From contig AZLU01000223.1 of assembly GCA_002224055.1 (NCBI GenBank), positions 1 to 64,000 on the forward strand: a DNA stretch of 64,000 nucleotides. Reading direction: 5' to 3'. Position numbers and translations under genes: made by a program. This DNA is from Pezizomycotina sp. ARF18 (taxonomy: Eukaryota; Ascomycota). The notes beneath the pieces were generated by a model, which saw nothing but the letters and a program-made list of their open reading frames with translations, did not search any database and was not told the DNA's origin. This document shows positions 33,215-45,174 of the stretch, piece after piece. Positions within the stretch are counted from its first letter, which is position 1; every line of letters starts with the position of its first letter.

Positions 33215-35563
33215 GCGTTCTAGGTCGAACCCGGGTTCAGGTGCTCGACCGGCCGGGTACCCGGCCCCGGCCCGGTACGGGTCGGGTTAACCGCCAAGAC
33301 ATTTTTATATATAAAAAATAATTCTATTTGTAGATATTTTTGTATAATTTTATATTTTATTTCGTATTTTCACGTCGATTTAGAAATTATTTTATATATA
33401 TATTTATTATATTATTTATATATATCTACTAGCTAATAACATCCTATGCTATAGCTTAATATCTCTATCTACTAATATAATTATTTATTATATTATATAT
33501 ATCTACTAGCTAATAATATCTCTATATCTATCCCTAATATCTCCATACGATAGCTCAATATCTCTATACTATAGGCTAATATCTCTATGTTTATCTACCA
33601 ACATCTCCATAGTAGAACACCGGTATCCCTATACCATGGCTTAACACCATAGGTGTCCTCCTACTAATATTACTATGTTATATCCCTATATCAAACCAAT
33701 ATATTAGTAAAACCGTTAAAACCAGAGATAAAACTAGAGAGATAAAACCAGAGAGATAAAACTAGAGAGATCCTACTTACTAAAACTAAAAGAACCATAG
33801 CGTATCCTAAGTTATAGAGGCATATAAAAGGGAGAATAGCTAGTATCCTATAATATACCGCGATTAGCTATAAAGTACTCCGAAGAACTTAGAGAATTAA
33901 AGTTAGAACTATAGAAAAGTCTAAGTTCTATAAACTTAAAGGAAAATATCCTTTTTAATACCTTAAATAGACTACTATTAGGATCTAATACTTTTTCGGT
34001 ATTAAAGAATGGCTAGTAGAGGTAAAAAATATTTCTTATAGACGGCCTAAAGCTATAAGAAACTCTTTTTTATTTAAATCTTAATACGAGTTATATAGTG
34101 CTTAAATAAGATAAGTTTCTATAAATTATTACTGTAGATTCTTAAAAATTTAATAATTTTAAGATAAAAAAGAGGTTAAGTAAAAAAAGGATTCTAATAG
34201 CTTTAAGACGTTTATAAGAGATATTTTTTATCTCTACTCGCTGTTCTTTAATACCGAAATTATATAGTGTTTAATTAATAGAATTAGTAATTTTTAGACT
34301 AAAAATTTTAATTTTTTAAAGGATAAATTCCTTTAAGTTTAAAAAAATACTCTTCTATAGTTTTTGCTCTAAATCTCTAAGTTATCTATATTATAATTAT
34401 CGTGGGCCGTCGGGGCCCCCGACCGTTTTTTTCAAATTTTTGGGGCAGGCTCGCTTAATAAAACCAATGAGGCGGCTTAAAGAAAAATTATTTCTTGCGG
34501 GATCCCATTCATCCCTACCATCCCTGCCAAGAATTAATTTTTATTTAAGCCGCCTCTCTGTTTTATTAGCGAGCCTGCCCCAAAAATTTGAAAAACCGGT
34601 CGGGGGCCACGCGTCCAACCTTAATTATAATATAGAATCTGCGAAGTAGGCCGAGATTCTAGGGTCTAGTATAAAGAATAGCGGTATTATTTTATAATAT
34701 TACTTCCCCCCCTAGTTTTTAATAAAAACGATCTAATCCTCTATTATTTAGTATTAAGATATGGCGGTAGTTAGTGTTAGTAATAGGATCTCTCTAGTTT
34801 TATCTCTCTAATTTTATCTCTAATTTTAACGGTTTTATTAATGTTGGTTAATATAGGGATATAATATGGTGATATTAGTAGGAGGATACCTATAGTATTA
34901 AGCTATAACATAGGGATACCGATATCTACTATGAGATATTAGTAGATAGATATAGAGATATTAAGCTATAGTATAGGAATATCGGTATTCTACCATAGAG
35001 ATATTAGTAGATAGATATAGAGATATTAGCCTATAGCATAAAGATACCGGTATACTACCATAGAAATATTAGTAGATAAATATAGAGATATTACCCCATA
35101 GCATAGAGATACCGGTATTCTACTATAGAGATATTAGTAGATAGATATAGAGATATTATCCCATAGTATAGAGATATTTAAGCTATCGTATAGAGATATT
35201 GGGGGATAGACATAGAGATATTGTTAGCTAATAGATATATATAATATAATAAATAATTATATTAGTAGATAGAGATATTAAGCTATGGTATAGGGATATT
35301 ATTAGCTAGTAGATATATATATAAATATAATAAATTATATATAAATAATTCCTAATCGATATAAAAATATAAATAATAATAAAATTATATAAAAATATCT
35401 ATAAATAGAATTATTTTTATATATAAAAATGTCTTAGCGGGTTAGCCCGGATTGGCCGGGCCGGGCCGGGTTACCTGTCGGGCGGGTTGAAGATACGCTG
35501 GGTACCCGGCGGGCGGGTTAGAGGGTGCCCAAACCCGGCCCGGCCCGCCCGGCCTCAAACGCT
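33215..35563 (+). mobile_element. non-autonomous DNA transposon with long inverted ends and GC-rich tips
   Basis: The two arms are inverted copies of each other: about 33215-33790 and 34790-35563. The tips GCGTTCTAGG and CTCAAACGC(T) are followed by GC-rich blocks built of CCGGG and GGGTACCCGG-like words, then a shared CCGCCAAGACATTTTTATATA or its match, and then an AT-rich arm with iterated units of about 55 bases (ACCGGTATCTCTATGC-type). The same 11 bases, ATTTCTAAGTA, lie directly outside both ends (33204-33214 and 35564-35574), a target-site duplication. That length is close to hAT-type (8 bp) but not exact, so the superfamily is open. No transposase is present. Confidence 0.8.
34401..34620 (+). 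mobile_element. nested palindromic MITE
   Basis: Inverted arms begin with GGCCCCCGACCG and continue TTTTTCAAATTTTTGGGGCA, then GGCTCGCTTAATAAAAC and GAGGCGGCTTAAA. The right arm is their near-perfect reverse complement, with only a short unpaired loop around 34490-34520. About 220 bases in all. The surrounding AT-rich DNA is RIPed but this insert is not, so it is the younger insertion. The flanking bases are similar AT sequence on both sides, but I cannot fix a target duplication. Confidence 0.75.
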
Positions 35564-35701
35564 ATTTCTAAGTAATAATAATCTATAAAATAAATTTGTA
35601 AGGAACTTGCTAGTACTCAGTATAAGTCGATAGGCCTTTTACTAAATTATGCCTAATCATTAGGTAAAAGTATATATTAAGTATTATTTAAATAACTAGT
35701 A

Positions 35702-36353
35702 CGTCAGTTTGACATAATTGTTAGGACACTTACCTAAAACGGTAATTTCTTAAGTTTTATAATATCTTAAATCATCGATAAGTTACTTAATTATTATTTT
35801 ATTTTTATAAAATTAAAACCTTATATTTATTATATACATAATAATATATACTAAAATTTTATTTAATATTAAATTTTATATTATTTTTTAAATTTTATAT
35901 ATAAAAGAATTTATATTTTTTAAACTTTTATTATAACGTTAATTTTCATAAAAATTATAAAATTAAAATAATTTATAGATTATATTAATCTAATATATAT
36001 TTAATTTTTAAAAGTTAGTTTTTAAATTAAGCTATATATATTATTTTAACTTTTAACTAGTTTAAAATCGCACGATTTTTATATAATTTCACGTTTTTAT
36101 ATATAAAAGTACATAAAGTACGTATTTTTAAAAATATATAAAATATTAATATTATTATATTATAATTTTTAACAGATTTTTTTTAAATTTTAATATATAT
36201 TAGTTTATAATATATATTATAATATATTAAGTTTTAGTTAATTTATTTAGTAGTTAGTACATGATTATTAATCAAAAAAGTATAAAAATTATACTTTTAT
36301 ATAGGAAAACTGTCGTTTTAGGAAAGTGTTCTAACAATTATGTCAACTGACTG
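35702..36353 (-). mobile_element. MITE, TA-flanked TIR family, copy 2
   Basis: Flanked by TA on both sides. The left end is CGTCAGTTTGACATAATTG and the right end CAATTATGTCAACTGACTG. The interior is in the opposite orientation to copies 1 and 3: the AAAAGTATAATTTTTATACTT-like block that follows their left end lies next to the right end here. 652 bases, non-coding, AT-converted. Confidence 0.85.
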
Positions 36354-37442
36354 TAGTAAACTAATAATAATTAGGCCTATTGTATTAATATATCCTTTAG
36401 GGTTAGTAATTCTATTAGTACTTAGTAAGCTAGTATATAACCTCTTAAGTCTATTTAAGATACTTAATATTTTTTTCTAAAACTATGCTTTTTATATGTA
36501 GAGTATTTTAAAACTAATGATTTAATAAAACTTTATATAAAGAAATCATATAGTGTGTAAAGCCTTTTTTAATAGTTTATATGATATATCTTAAGGTATA
36601 TTAGCGTTATTCTATTAAAATAAAGATAGTTACTTGTTTTTCTAGAATATTTTATTTACCTAATATATAATATATCTATATACTTACTATTGTTATTTTT
36701 TTATAGCGCAGTAATACACGTTTTAATAAAAAATATTATTTATAATTATTTTTATTGATATATATATAAAGATGTTTAATTTAATAGGTAGCGACTTTTA
36801 GTGTTTAAGACCGGGTCATAGTCCCAATTAAAATAAATTTCTAATAATTTTTTATATATTTTGCTAGGCGAGCGAAATTGTTTCAAACTATGCATATAAG
36901 CCTCAGGGGTAGCGGTACATTTATAGTTACGGAACACCAATTTTTGCTTAGCAAACCTCACTAAAAATGAAGGTCTTTTTTAACCGCATATGTACCTCTG
37001 GCCTGACCTCGAACACTAGCGACTTATATTATATTATATTGTACTTTATAAAGTTCTTCTTTATATTTCTATTTTAAGAGCGCTTTATACATGTAAAAGC
37101 GAGCTATAGCTATTTACTTTAATAGATATTAAGCTAAGCTATAATATCTTAATAAAATGCTATTCTCTATTAGATATAATATTTTACTACAGCGATATTT
37201 CTAGCTTATTTTTCTTATTATATATCTTATCTAAGACAAAAAAGTTTTTTTTTCTAAGATTTTTTTTATATATAAATTAGCTTATGCCCATAGCTAGCAA
37301 GGACCTCCGAGGCGCTCATCGCAGATATTGAAGTCAAGTCTAGTATATGTTCTAGCGAATTATATATGCGAATCGGACGCAATCGCATCTTTAATTAGTG
37401 TCGGTAAACTAACCTGCACATGTTTGAAATTAAGTTATCGCA

Positions 37443-37473
<31 letters not shown>

Positions 37474-37476
<3 letters not shown>

Positions 37477-37980
37477 GAAAAAAAGAACACTTGCTTCGAG
37501 AGCTTTGGGAGCGTGATATGGAAGTAACTAGGAGTAAGGAATGTATCGAGGAGAGTTGTAAAAGCCCTGGCTCTAATGTAAATTTAAGGACAAGGGTTCC
37601 GTGTAATTTTCCAGCGAAGAATCCACTCACGTTCAAGTGGGATGTATTATTAAAGTATCTCGCAATAGTTGTACTAACAGTTGACAAAATACAATATTCA
37701 AGCATAAGTTCCTCGGGCTTGTATGATAAATCAAGTTCTTGAGTGCCTGCACTCAACTGAATGCTTTCTCATCTATGACTACGAATTTGAGCTCGAATAC
37801 TACCGGTTGTGCAACAGCCTCTAACAAAAACACTATTCTTAGGAACATTCCCTTCGGATGTTTACATTCATCATCGACCTGGTACCGTACGTTTATTTCA
37901 AGAGAAGTACTAAATATGTATGCATCAATTGACCATCCTCATTATTCGGACTAAGCCTCAATATGAGAAGGACCTCGATA
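37474..37980. other. spacer downstream of the F-box gene
   Basis: A 108-codon minus-strand frame ends in the preceding A run and is partly homopolymer; there is also an 83-codon plus-strand frame. No motif in either. It may include the 3' untranslated region of the F-box gene. Confidence 0.4.
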
Positions 37981-39159
37981 TCATAATTTACCCGCATGAA
38001 AGCAGGGTTCAGGCTGATAACACAGCCGCCTCGACCCTTTTCCTCCCACCTCTCGCATTTTCATTGATTTCCTGCGCAGGCCCTTCACCCTTTTTAGATC
38101 CGACAGGTGTCGGTAACAAATACAACAAGGAAATTTTCCTAATACGAGCTCACCCATTACGACTTTTGTGGTCCTATAAAGCATTCTATACTCACAGAGT
38201 GTGGACGGATAAATTCAAAAGGGTATCAAAATCCTTGGGCATTGAAAGTTTTGGTGACCTTGTCACGACCTGCACAATGTCAACCCGCCGTACAGGAGGA
38301 AGACGTGGTTTCCATTGGGCATGTATGGGAATCGACACGAACAAAGTTGAAGTTTGAGCGAAGCGATGGTATGCAGACCCGCCAGGCACAGCGACGACTT
38401 TTCGAGATCATGCGTCGAATCATCCCTTAGCACCATATGGATATCCAAATGTTGCGGTAAATCATCGCAGATGTACTTGAGGAATGCCGCTTGGCCCTTA
38501 CGAAATGGCCCGCCTGGCATAGCGATCACGTAATTACGTAAATGTCCCTGAGAATTGTTGCGACATTTAGAATTTGCCGCAAGGCGTGGTCCAAAAAAGA
38601 TCGGAGGTATTTTCCATAGTTCAAATAGTATTGGACCTGGTCTCCCTTTTTCAAAACGTGTTCCGAGATGCCTCCTTGGGAACGTCTAATGTGAGATGTC
38701 GCCCAACTGTACCCGGATCCCTCCTCCTTTCATTATTCATTTTGCACCTAGCGTTTGGCTCTTCGACCACATGTCCAGAATCGTTACTCGATTCAACTTG
38801 CTCCGGCAGGGTTCAACCAGAGGGCAAGGTCCATCGTAATAGTACCCACCATGCTTCCTGCAGAAGTTATACGCGGTCGGCGGTTCGGGTGAATTTTTAA
38901 AAAGCGAAAGAGCATTGGCGCTGCGAATTCTTGAAACTAGCGGGAAACAAGGCGAAATGCCTTTACATCTTCGATGAGAAGCTGCAGGCGAGGACTTAGA
39001 AATGTGTACTTTCTGACGAGGTTGGATTTCGCTTTTAAATTGAACTATCGCCCCCGCTTTTTCCAGACTTACCAGCTTTAGAATTTCCAGAACCAGCTCA
39101 TTTGGCAAGCCAGTCAGTATACAGAAAGACGCTTCAGGGCCGAATGGTATGTTATCCAT
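37981..39159 (-). CDS. F-box protein C
   Basis: From ATG 39159, GLPNELVLEILKLVSLEKAG is a good F-box opening. Then a charged linker, KGISPCFPLVSRIRSANALS, NFCRKHGGYYYDGPCPLVEP, GDQVQYYLNYGKYLRSFLDH, LRQILNVATILRDIYVIT, YICDDLPQHLDIHMVLRDDS and the C-terminal LGKFPCCICYRHLSDLKRVK. At least five frame shifts separate these blocks. F-box proteins link substrates to SKP1 and CUL1; the remainder (GGPFRKGQAAFLKYICDDLP and similar) looks like the variable recognition part. A MITE lies about 100 bases upstream of the start, in the likely promoter. Confidence 0.68.
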
Positions 39160-39260
39160 GGACTACAATGTTTAAGCAGGTCGCGTTTTGTACGAATACG
39201 AGAACGTCCTGAAAATGCAGCGGCTTGACATCGACTACTTGAGGACTTATAATGGAGATA

Positions 39261-39782
39261 CAGTCAGTTGATATAATTGTTGGGACACTTTCCTAAAACG
39301 GCATTTTTCCTATACAAAAGTATGATTTTTGTACTTTTTTAATTAGTAATAATATAACAACGACTTGATAAAATTAACTAAAACTTAAATATATTATAAT
39401 ATATATCGTAAACTAATATATATTAAAATTTTAAAAAAGTTTGTTAAAAATTTATAATGTGATAATGTTAATATTTTATATATTTGCGAAAATATGTGCT
39501 TCACGTACTTTTTATATATAAAATACACGTAAAATACACGAAATTGTACGAAAATTGTGCGATTTTTAAACTAGTTAAAATTTAAAATAATATATATAGC
39601 TTAATTTATGACGAATCTTTATAAAATTTTAATATGTTATTATTATATATATAATAAACATAAATTTTTAATTTTATAGAAATCCGATAATAATTGAGCG
39701 AGTTATCCTTGATTTACGATATTATAGAACTTAAAGAATTGCCGTTTTAGGTAAGTGTCCCAACAATTATGTCAACTGACTG
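39261..39782 (+). mobile_element. MITE, TA-flanked TIR family, copy 3
   Basis: The best-preserved copy. It is flanked by TA (39259-39260 and 39783-39784), starts CAGTCAGTTGATATAATTG and ends CAATTATGTCAACTGACTG. The inverted ends extend about 43 bases (to ...CCTAAAACGGCA). TA target duplication and CAGT ends fit Tc1/mariner-type MITEs. No coding capacity. Located between the F-box and OPT genes. Confidence 0.9.
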
Positions 39783-39921
39783 TAACAAACAGCATTTGCC
39801 GGTATTCTCTCAGTTTTTGGTGGAGATTCATTGAGTCCACGCGGGCAGAGAGACAATTCTCGATTCTTACTGGCTGATTCAATACAGGCAAAGACTAGGT
39901 ATAACGAGTCCCGAGTCCCGA

Positions 39922-42579
39922 CTACTTATCGCTTGGCAAAGCAAAGCACCGTTCACTACTTTCAGCGTTATTCCCCCACCAGTTCGGCATCGTGACGACT
40001 TTACCGGCGCCGAAGAACAAGAAGATGAGAAGCATGTTAAAGTTGAAACCGGCATCGAAAGCCGCGCCAAGATGTAGTTCCACCTCGCCCACAGCTCATA
40101 TCTATACCTGAAGGCCAGTACATAACGACGAAACCTCGAGGAAACTAGAGAAATATCCGTACTAATGTTGCCAAAGAAGGTGGACATAGTCGAGAAGAAG
40201 ATTGTTGTATTCCAGAGTGGAATTTTGCGCGGGGAAGAAACGGTGTAGAGTGAAAATGATAAACGGTGCACCGGCACCAAGTAGGAAACCGAAGGGGAGA
40301 GGATGATACAAGTGCTCTTGGAATAGACGACGCGGTCCCTAAAGAAAATATTATATTCCCCTATATTGGATGTAAGTTTAGACTTTTATAATCGGGGAAT
40401 ACTCACAATCAGAACATATTGGACACCGAGCGTCAAAGACGTCGCGAGACTCTGGCCCGTCCACTGGTGCGTCGGGTCGTCCTTGGCGCCTGAAACGTAA
40501 TCGCCTTTCGTACTAAGGACCACCGTATAACGGCGTAATCGATCGGTACACCAATAAACGAGCCGAATAGCTGGGAGAAGAAGACCGCTTTCGGCGGGAT
40601 GTGCATATAGTGCCCGATTTTCATGTCTTGCAGCATGAGCTGCGCCCGATACCACGCGTCTCCGCGATGGAGCCGTAAATAGATGCGCCAGAAGGGTTCT
40701 TGTGGCCAGAAACAGCGTTGACCATAAGGCCGTAAAGGAGCTCGTTGGTAGTTCCGATAGGCTGGATTACACAAGATTAGCACCTGGTGGGAGAAGAACA
40801 TTATACCTAGAGATACTTACCAGCTGGAAGTTCGAGAGCGCGTAGAGCCATCCAGGGGAACAACAACAATCGCGCCCGTAGTAATCGCAACGAAATAAGT
40901 CCACACCGGTATGAATAGAAGCCCATTCGCGATAATCACCAGCATGATCAAAAACGAAGCGAAGAAGACGGCGATATACCACCACAGCGGAATGTCATTG
41001 TAAGCCCTCTGTAGAATGTTTAGCTGGTCGTTGTATTGGTCTGAGATGTTTTCTGTCCCTTTGCTCCTCCGACGCTCGAGTAGCTTTACCGCGGCTTCTT
41101 GAGCTTGGATAGCGAATAAGACCATCCATACAAGAGCAGAGGTGTAGGAAGCGTAGTCGAAGAATGTAGCCACAGGAATTGGGTGCCGACGTAATCTCGC
41201 CGAGTTGTGCGTAGGCGGTCTTGTTGAATTGCATGTCGTCCGTCATAATGCTCGTGAGCGGATACGCTGTTCCATTTTCTAAGTGAACATTGTTAGTGCG
41301 ACCGTACTTCACTGTTTCAATCGCGTAAACTAGCATCAGCTCGGAAGACGTACTGAGGAATAGGCGATTAGACATAAGGTGGTGATGCCACTCTCCAAGT
41401 CCACCCCACTTAGCCGCTGGAAGCAGGACCCAGCAGTTGAACGCGAATGCGACAAACATGATCACTTGTGTCCACCACGGCGTAAGGAACAGGCTGACCA
41501 AACTGCTGATAGACGACCAATCGAACGAAAAATTAAGCACTGCCATTCCTCCAAAACCGGCTCCAACGAAATTTGCGGTCGGATTACGCGGCGCGACCCA
41601 GCAGAGGAATGCCATAGACCCCAGCATGGGAAAGACGAATTCTGGAAGAAATTGCCATAGAATTACTCCAAGCATGACGAGGAAAATACTCGGACCTGCT
41701 TGCGTGACAGTCTTTGTTTCTCTCGATTCTCTCGATCTTTCTTCTGGGTCTCGAAGTGCGGCTTGGCAAATTCTACAAGCGATCGTCAACACAACTTTTG
41801 TCGGTGGTCAGGACTTTAGGTATACTCACGATTGAAACCAAGGGTATTGAGGATCGTTGATAAGGAACTGCCTCGCCAGAGCGGCGTAAGAGTATCCGAT
41901 CCATACGATCGCCCACATGAAAAAGATCGCAACTGCGGGGTTGATCCTCTCATTGAAATACAGCTCCGCCATAGAAATGGGAGTATACGCCAGATTATAT
42001 GTTGCTCCGGACGCCGCGGAGATTGTAACCAGGACGTGTTCCTTAACGCTGAACGGCCCCGGATTCAGGTTAAAACTCCACTTCGTAAACGGAATCTTAA
42101 TCTCCCAAGCAGGTAATATCTTCGCGAGCCAGACACCAACGTAGTTTCGACGCGATCTGGACGAAGAAAACGGAGTACGGCGCGTATGTCGTGCGGTAAT
42201 GGCTCATCTGCGACAAGAACGCTCCTGGCGCGACGAAGAGAAACGTCAATACGAAATATCGGAATGTGATGGTCGGTATATTCGTGTCATCGGTGAAGCT
42301 CACGATGCGCGCACGTATGGTGGAATATCCTTAACCCTCGGGTCGTCCTCGAATATGACCTCCTCCTTACCGTTCTGCCGATGGTGAATTGCTTCGGCGT
42401 GGCTTCGGCTGCGGGGGTACCGTCGGTCGGAGTTATGATATCGGCATCGCTACCAGATCCAATTTCTCATTCCAGTCGGTTGTCGGCCCCGCTCGAACTC
42501 CCTTCTCATCTGGGCCCTCCTCTGCAAGGACCGGTCCTTGTCTTAACTCCGCTGGCAGGTCTACGCCCGTGGAGGCCAT
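39922..42579 (-). CDS. OPT-family oligopeptide/metal-chelate transporter
   Basis: Proton-coupled plasma-membrane carrier with many membrane spans. Starting at ATG 42579 (MASTGVDLPAELRQGPV), a hydrophilic leader ends DDPRVKDIPPYVRA. Then come TDDTNIPTITFRYFVLTFLF and PGAFLSQMSHYRTTYAPYSV, LNPGPFSVKEHVLVTISAAS, LWQFLPEFVFPMLGSMAFLC, FLTPWWTQVIMFVAFAFNCW, LLPAAKWGGLGEW, FFDYASYTSALVWMVLFAIQ, NDIPLWWYIAVFFASFLIML, and AGDAWYRAQ-type, LQDMKIGHYMHIPPKAVFFS, SGAKDDPTHQWTGQSLATSL and VTMPNWWGNNAESSERCFAL. The stop is at 39922. At least three introns: 41773-41829, one after NFQL (near 40765-40822) and one near 40340-40400. Five or more one-base shifts as written. All OPT landmarks are present, so the underlying gene is probably whole. 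Confidence 0.94.
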
Positions 42580-43135
42580 GATAACAGTATGAATTGGAAA
42601 TCCAATGGAAACTTTTCTAGCTCCCGACTAGGTATTGATCCTTAGACCCCAGATTGCCTCTTAATTCTTCGCCTTGTTATTTAGCCAGCTAGAATCCAAG
42701 AAATATTCACAATGTGAGACGTCGGGAGGAATATATGGGAAGTTCTCCTCCAGAGCTGTCTAGGATCGTGGACGATAAGACCCGTTATCATAACTAGCAC
42801 GTCTTCATCTCAGACAATGGTGCCACGAACGATCAGCCTTTAGGACCTTCCAGTTCTGTGGAATTGGAATTGCGCGGATAGTCACCAGCCAAATTCGCAG
42901 ATTTCAAAATTTCATTCTTCTAGAAAGATATATCTTGCTAAGTGTGTGTATAGCTTCGCGCTAGGACTAGGCACCACCCTTTCTTCGGATAGCAAATCGT
43001 CAGGAACCCGCCTCCAACGCCCAAAACCTATAGGGATATTCTGGAGTGAACCGTTGATAATGAAGGAAGAATTTCCCCGACAGTGAAATCGCTACAACGT
43101 ACATCTGTTAACCGTTAGACGGGTTGGCTTGACGG
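42580..43135. other. upstream region of the OPT gene
   Basis: No gene recognised. Likely promoter of the minus-strand OPT gene and 3' region of the hypothetical gene beyond. Confidence 0.4.
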
Positions 43136-43803
43136 TTAATCTGACCTGCCAATTTTGAAAATTCGTTGCAGACGGGGGTTCGTCACCGGCATGATATCCT
43201 TGTAGTTGGCCACTAAAGTGGCATCTCCTCCTTCGCTTCTTTTATAAAAAACACGAAGCACATGATATGACTTCCGTTAAGCTTTTGACGAATTAAGGCT
43301 ATAAACTCCTCAGCGTGGATGCTGATAAGCTTTTCCGCCGCGTCTTGGTTATGTGCCTGAGGTCTAGGCCTGAAAAGCTTATCTAATTCACTTCGAAATC
43401 ATGTGGAGAAGGTTTGTCAGAAACGTAACTGGGTCTGTGTGTGCGAGCCGCGGCCATATGACATGATTTCCAAGTGACAGGGACTCCCTGGTATCCACAT
43501 TAGCGTCGCCATCTGCAGGCTATATTGCAGAATGCCTTAATTTCAAGACGCCTTTCATAGAGCTTCGGCGAGCGAAGACGCGTTACAATATCAAAGGATT
43601 TTAGACGAGGCTCTGCGAAACGAGTCCGAATATGAAGACCGCAGACCAGCGATGGGTCTGATTAGATTTTGGTTAGCGCCGCCCTCGAGTTCGAGGCATG
43701 ATAATTCCCGGAGCCATGCCTCAGGCACAGCTCCTCCATCATAGTCATTGTTGACGGCAATTGGGGGTGTATATAGCATAAGCGCAAGTGTAAATGGCGT
43801 CAA
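43136..43803 (-). CDS. hypothetical protein, frames broken
   Basis: The sequence is coding-like in successive minus-strand frames: MTPFTLALMLYTPPIAVNND and SCLELEGGANQNLIRPIAG, LKSFDIVTRLRSPKLYERRL, ELDKLFRPRPQAHNQDAAEK followed by HAEEFIALIRQKLNG, then in another frame LRVFYKRSEGGDATLVANYK and PVTNPRLQRIFKIG. The Leu-rich AEEFIALIRQKL helix and the RVFYKRSEGGDATLVANY strands look like a small folded domain, but I do not recognise the family. Three or more shifts. Could be a pseudogene. Confidence 0.4.
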
Positions 43804-44170
43804 TAGAAGCTCACAGTAAATTTTGGTTCGGCACCGCGGAATGCTGATTGCACGGTTCGCAAACCCGAATCAAACTCGACGGCTCATTGGAATTCATGAG
43901 CGGCTCAACAACCAACCCTATCCGAGTCAGTATACATCGCACCTAATTCTCGATCCGCCACATTCTCGATCCGCCACATCGCCAGATTATAGCCATTGAT
44001 CCTTAGTTAAGAGCGCCTATGTGACGAACTCCTGAAAAATCTAAGAAAGGGCGTTGAGCCATATACAGTCTGTATTGTTGGACAAAACAATGCTGCTAGA
44101 GTCATTGATATTACTTTGATGAACCTTTAGTAGAGGTTGTGAGTTCATTGCATTTGGAGCCTGCAGTAAA
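43804..44170. other. spacer, nothing recognised
   Basis: It includes a short direct repeat TCTCGATCCGCCACAT (two copies, about 43953-43980). No gene. Confidence 0.4.
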
Positions 44171-45174
44171 CTAGCAAAACGGTTTCGTGTAATCATGCTT
44201 TTGCTTTTGAGAATAGAAAGAGAAAAAAAATAATTTAGAAGTGTTAAGATTGTTTTGCTTAATATTATTAATGGCCTGAAAAAATTTGAGATTCGCCGAG
44301 AAGTGTCTTGGTGCGATGATCTTGAACGTTTGCTTGAAAAAAAAAAAAAAAAACCTGATAGTATCTAACCGGCGGGGCATTTGGTTATCGAAGTTCAATT
44401 TGGTATGGCGTTCTAGAAAGAATAACGCGAGATGGTACATGAGCTCCAAATCCTCCAAGAGCAATTCCCTCACTGCCTTACTCTTTAGAGCTCTTTCCAA
44501 CGAATCACGCTGACGGAGAACAAGCAACAAGTCGCTGAAGCTGCTGTTCAACTTCGAATCGATACCGTAGCGGAAAGTCCTAAGGACCAAGATCAGGCTG
44601 GTAATAAGGTCGATCGCGCTTATCCAAAAGCCCCTTGCTTTGCAATGGTCTACGAGTTCTCGAAGGGCGCGTCGCCGAAGATCTGGGATCTCGAAATAGT
44701 CCGCCATCGCGAAGACTGAAGCCGCAGACCCGAAGTCTTTGGTGTGGAGCGGCTCTCTATATTGCCGTAGATTGAAGACGACCGGGTCTTGATCTTCTAA
44801 AGTCAAAGTCTTCGTATTTCCTTCTGTAAAGTTCAAGTTCAAGCAGGCCGATTTGAAGTAACGGGAATTGTTGCAAAGTACGATTTGGTGGACATTGAAA
44901 ACAACTTTATTCTCGCCGACGATGATGGTGAAGTCGCTAAACTCTCCGGATGATAGAAGCCTGATGATATAGGTGAGTCCTTAGCATACAGTTCCTTTCA
45001 GCATAGACGCTGACTGGATATCTTACTCTGGCAACCCCTTGTAGGCGCTGTACGCCCTGAATAGGTCGATGCTTCCACGAGAACCTTCGGCTGTTTTGCT
45101 CGACTTCTTCGCCGGCTTGAGCCTGGAGCTGGAGCATCCTTCTCAAACTTTATGTCCGATTCCGAGTCGTTCAT
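44171..45174 (-). CDS. BTB/POZ protein 4
   Basis: The first exon starts at ATG 45174 (MNDSESDIKFEKDAPAPG) and ends SAYKGLPE. An intron with donor GTAAGATATC and branch TGCTAAG follows and ends just before LLSSGEFSDFTIIVGENKVV. Then FNVHQIVLCNNSRYFKSACL, FTEGNTKTLTLEDQDPVVFN, FAMADYFEIPDLRRRALREL and LLLEDLELMYHLALFFLERH. The last 60 codons (from the T-run coded FFFFFF at about 44340-44356) are doubtful, because a base miscount in that run would move the frame; the natural end is probably near LDTIR. One shift in the first exon. The first intron is phase 2, as in the other BTB genes here. Confidence 0.82.

Larger units (their letters stand above)
32815..37440. other. AT-rich RIPed transposon nest
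   Basis: DNA in which CA and TG are scarce and TA abundant. It contains the long-TIR element at 33215-35563 with a nested MITE, and a second MITE at 35702-36353. The remaining parts (32815-33204, 35575-35700, 36356-37440) look like remains of another repeat that I cannot classify. A small less-converted patch at about 36770-37020 holds a 61-codon minus-strand frame (MRFAKQKLVFRNYKCTATPE...) of unknown nature. It ends in an A run at 37447-37473. Confidence 0.75.

Noticed and set aside
33470-35250. Iterated units of about 55 bases, considered as a CRISPR-like or centromeric array
   Set aside because: They occur as inverted sets in the two arms of one transposon and have no unique spacers; fungal nuclear DNA.
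33215-35563. LTR retrotransposon interpretation of the long repeated arms
   Set aside because: The arms are inverted, not direct, and no retroelement coding remains are visible.
37447-37473. Long A runs (also near 23871, 48281, 59806) as retrogene poly(A) tails
   Set aside because: No retrocopied gene or target duplication adjoins them; they are simple homopolymers and likely sites of base miscount.
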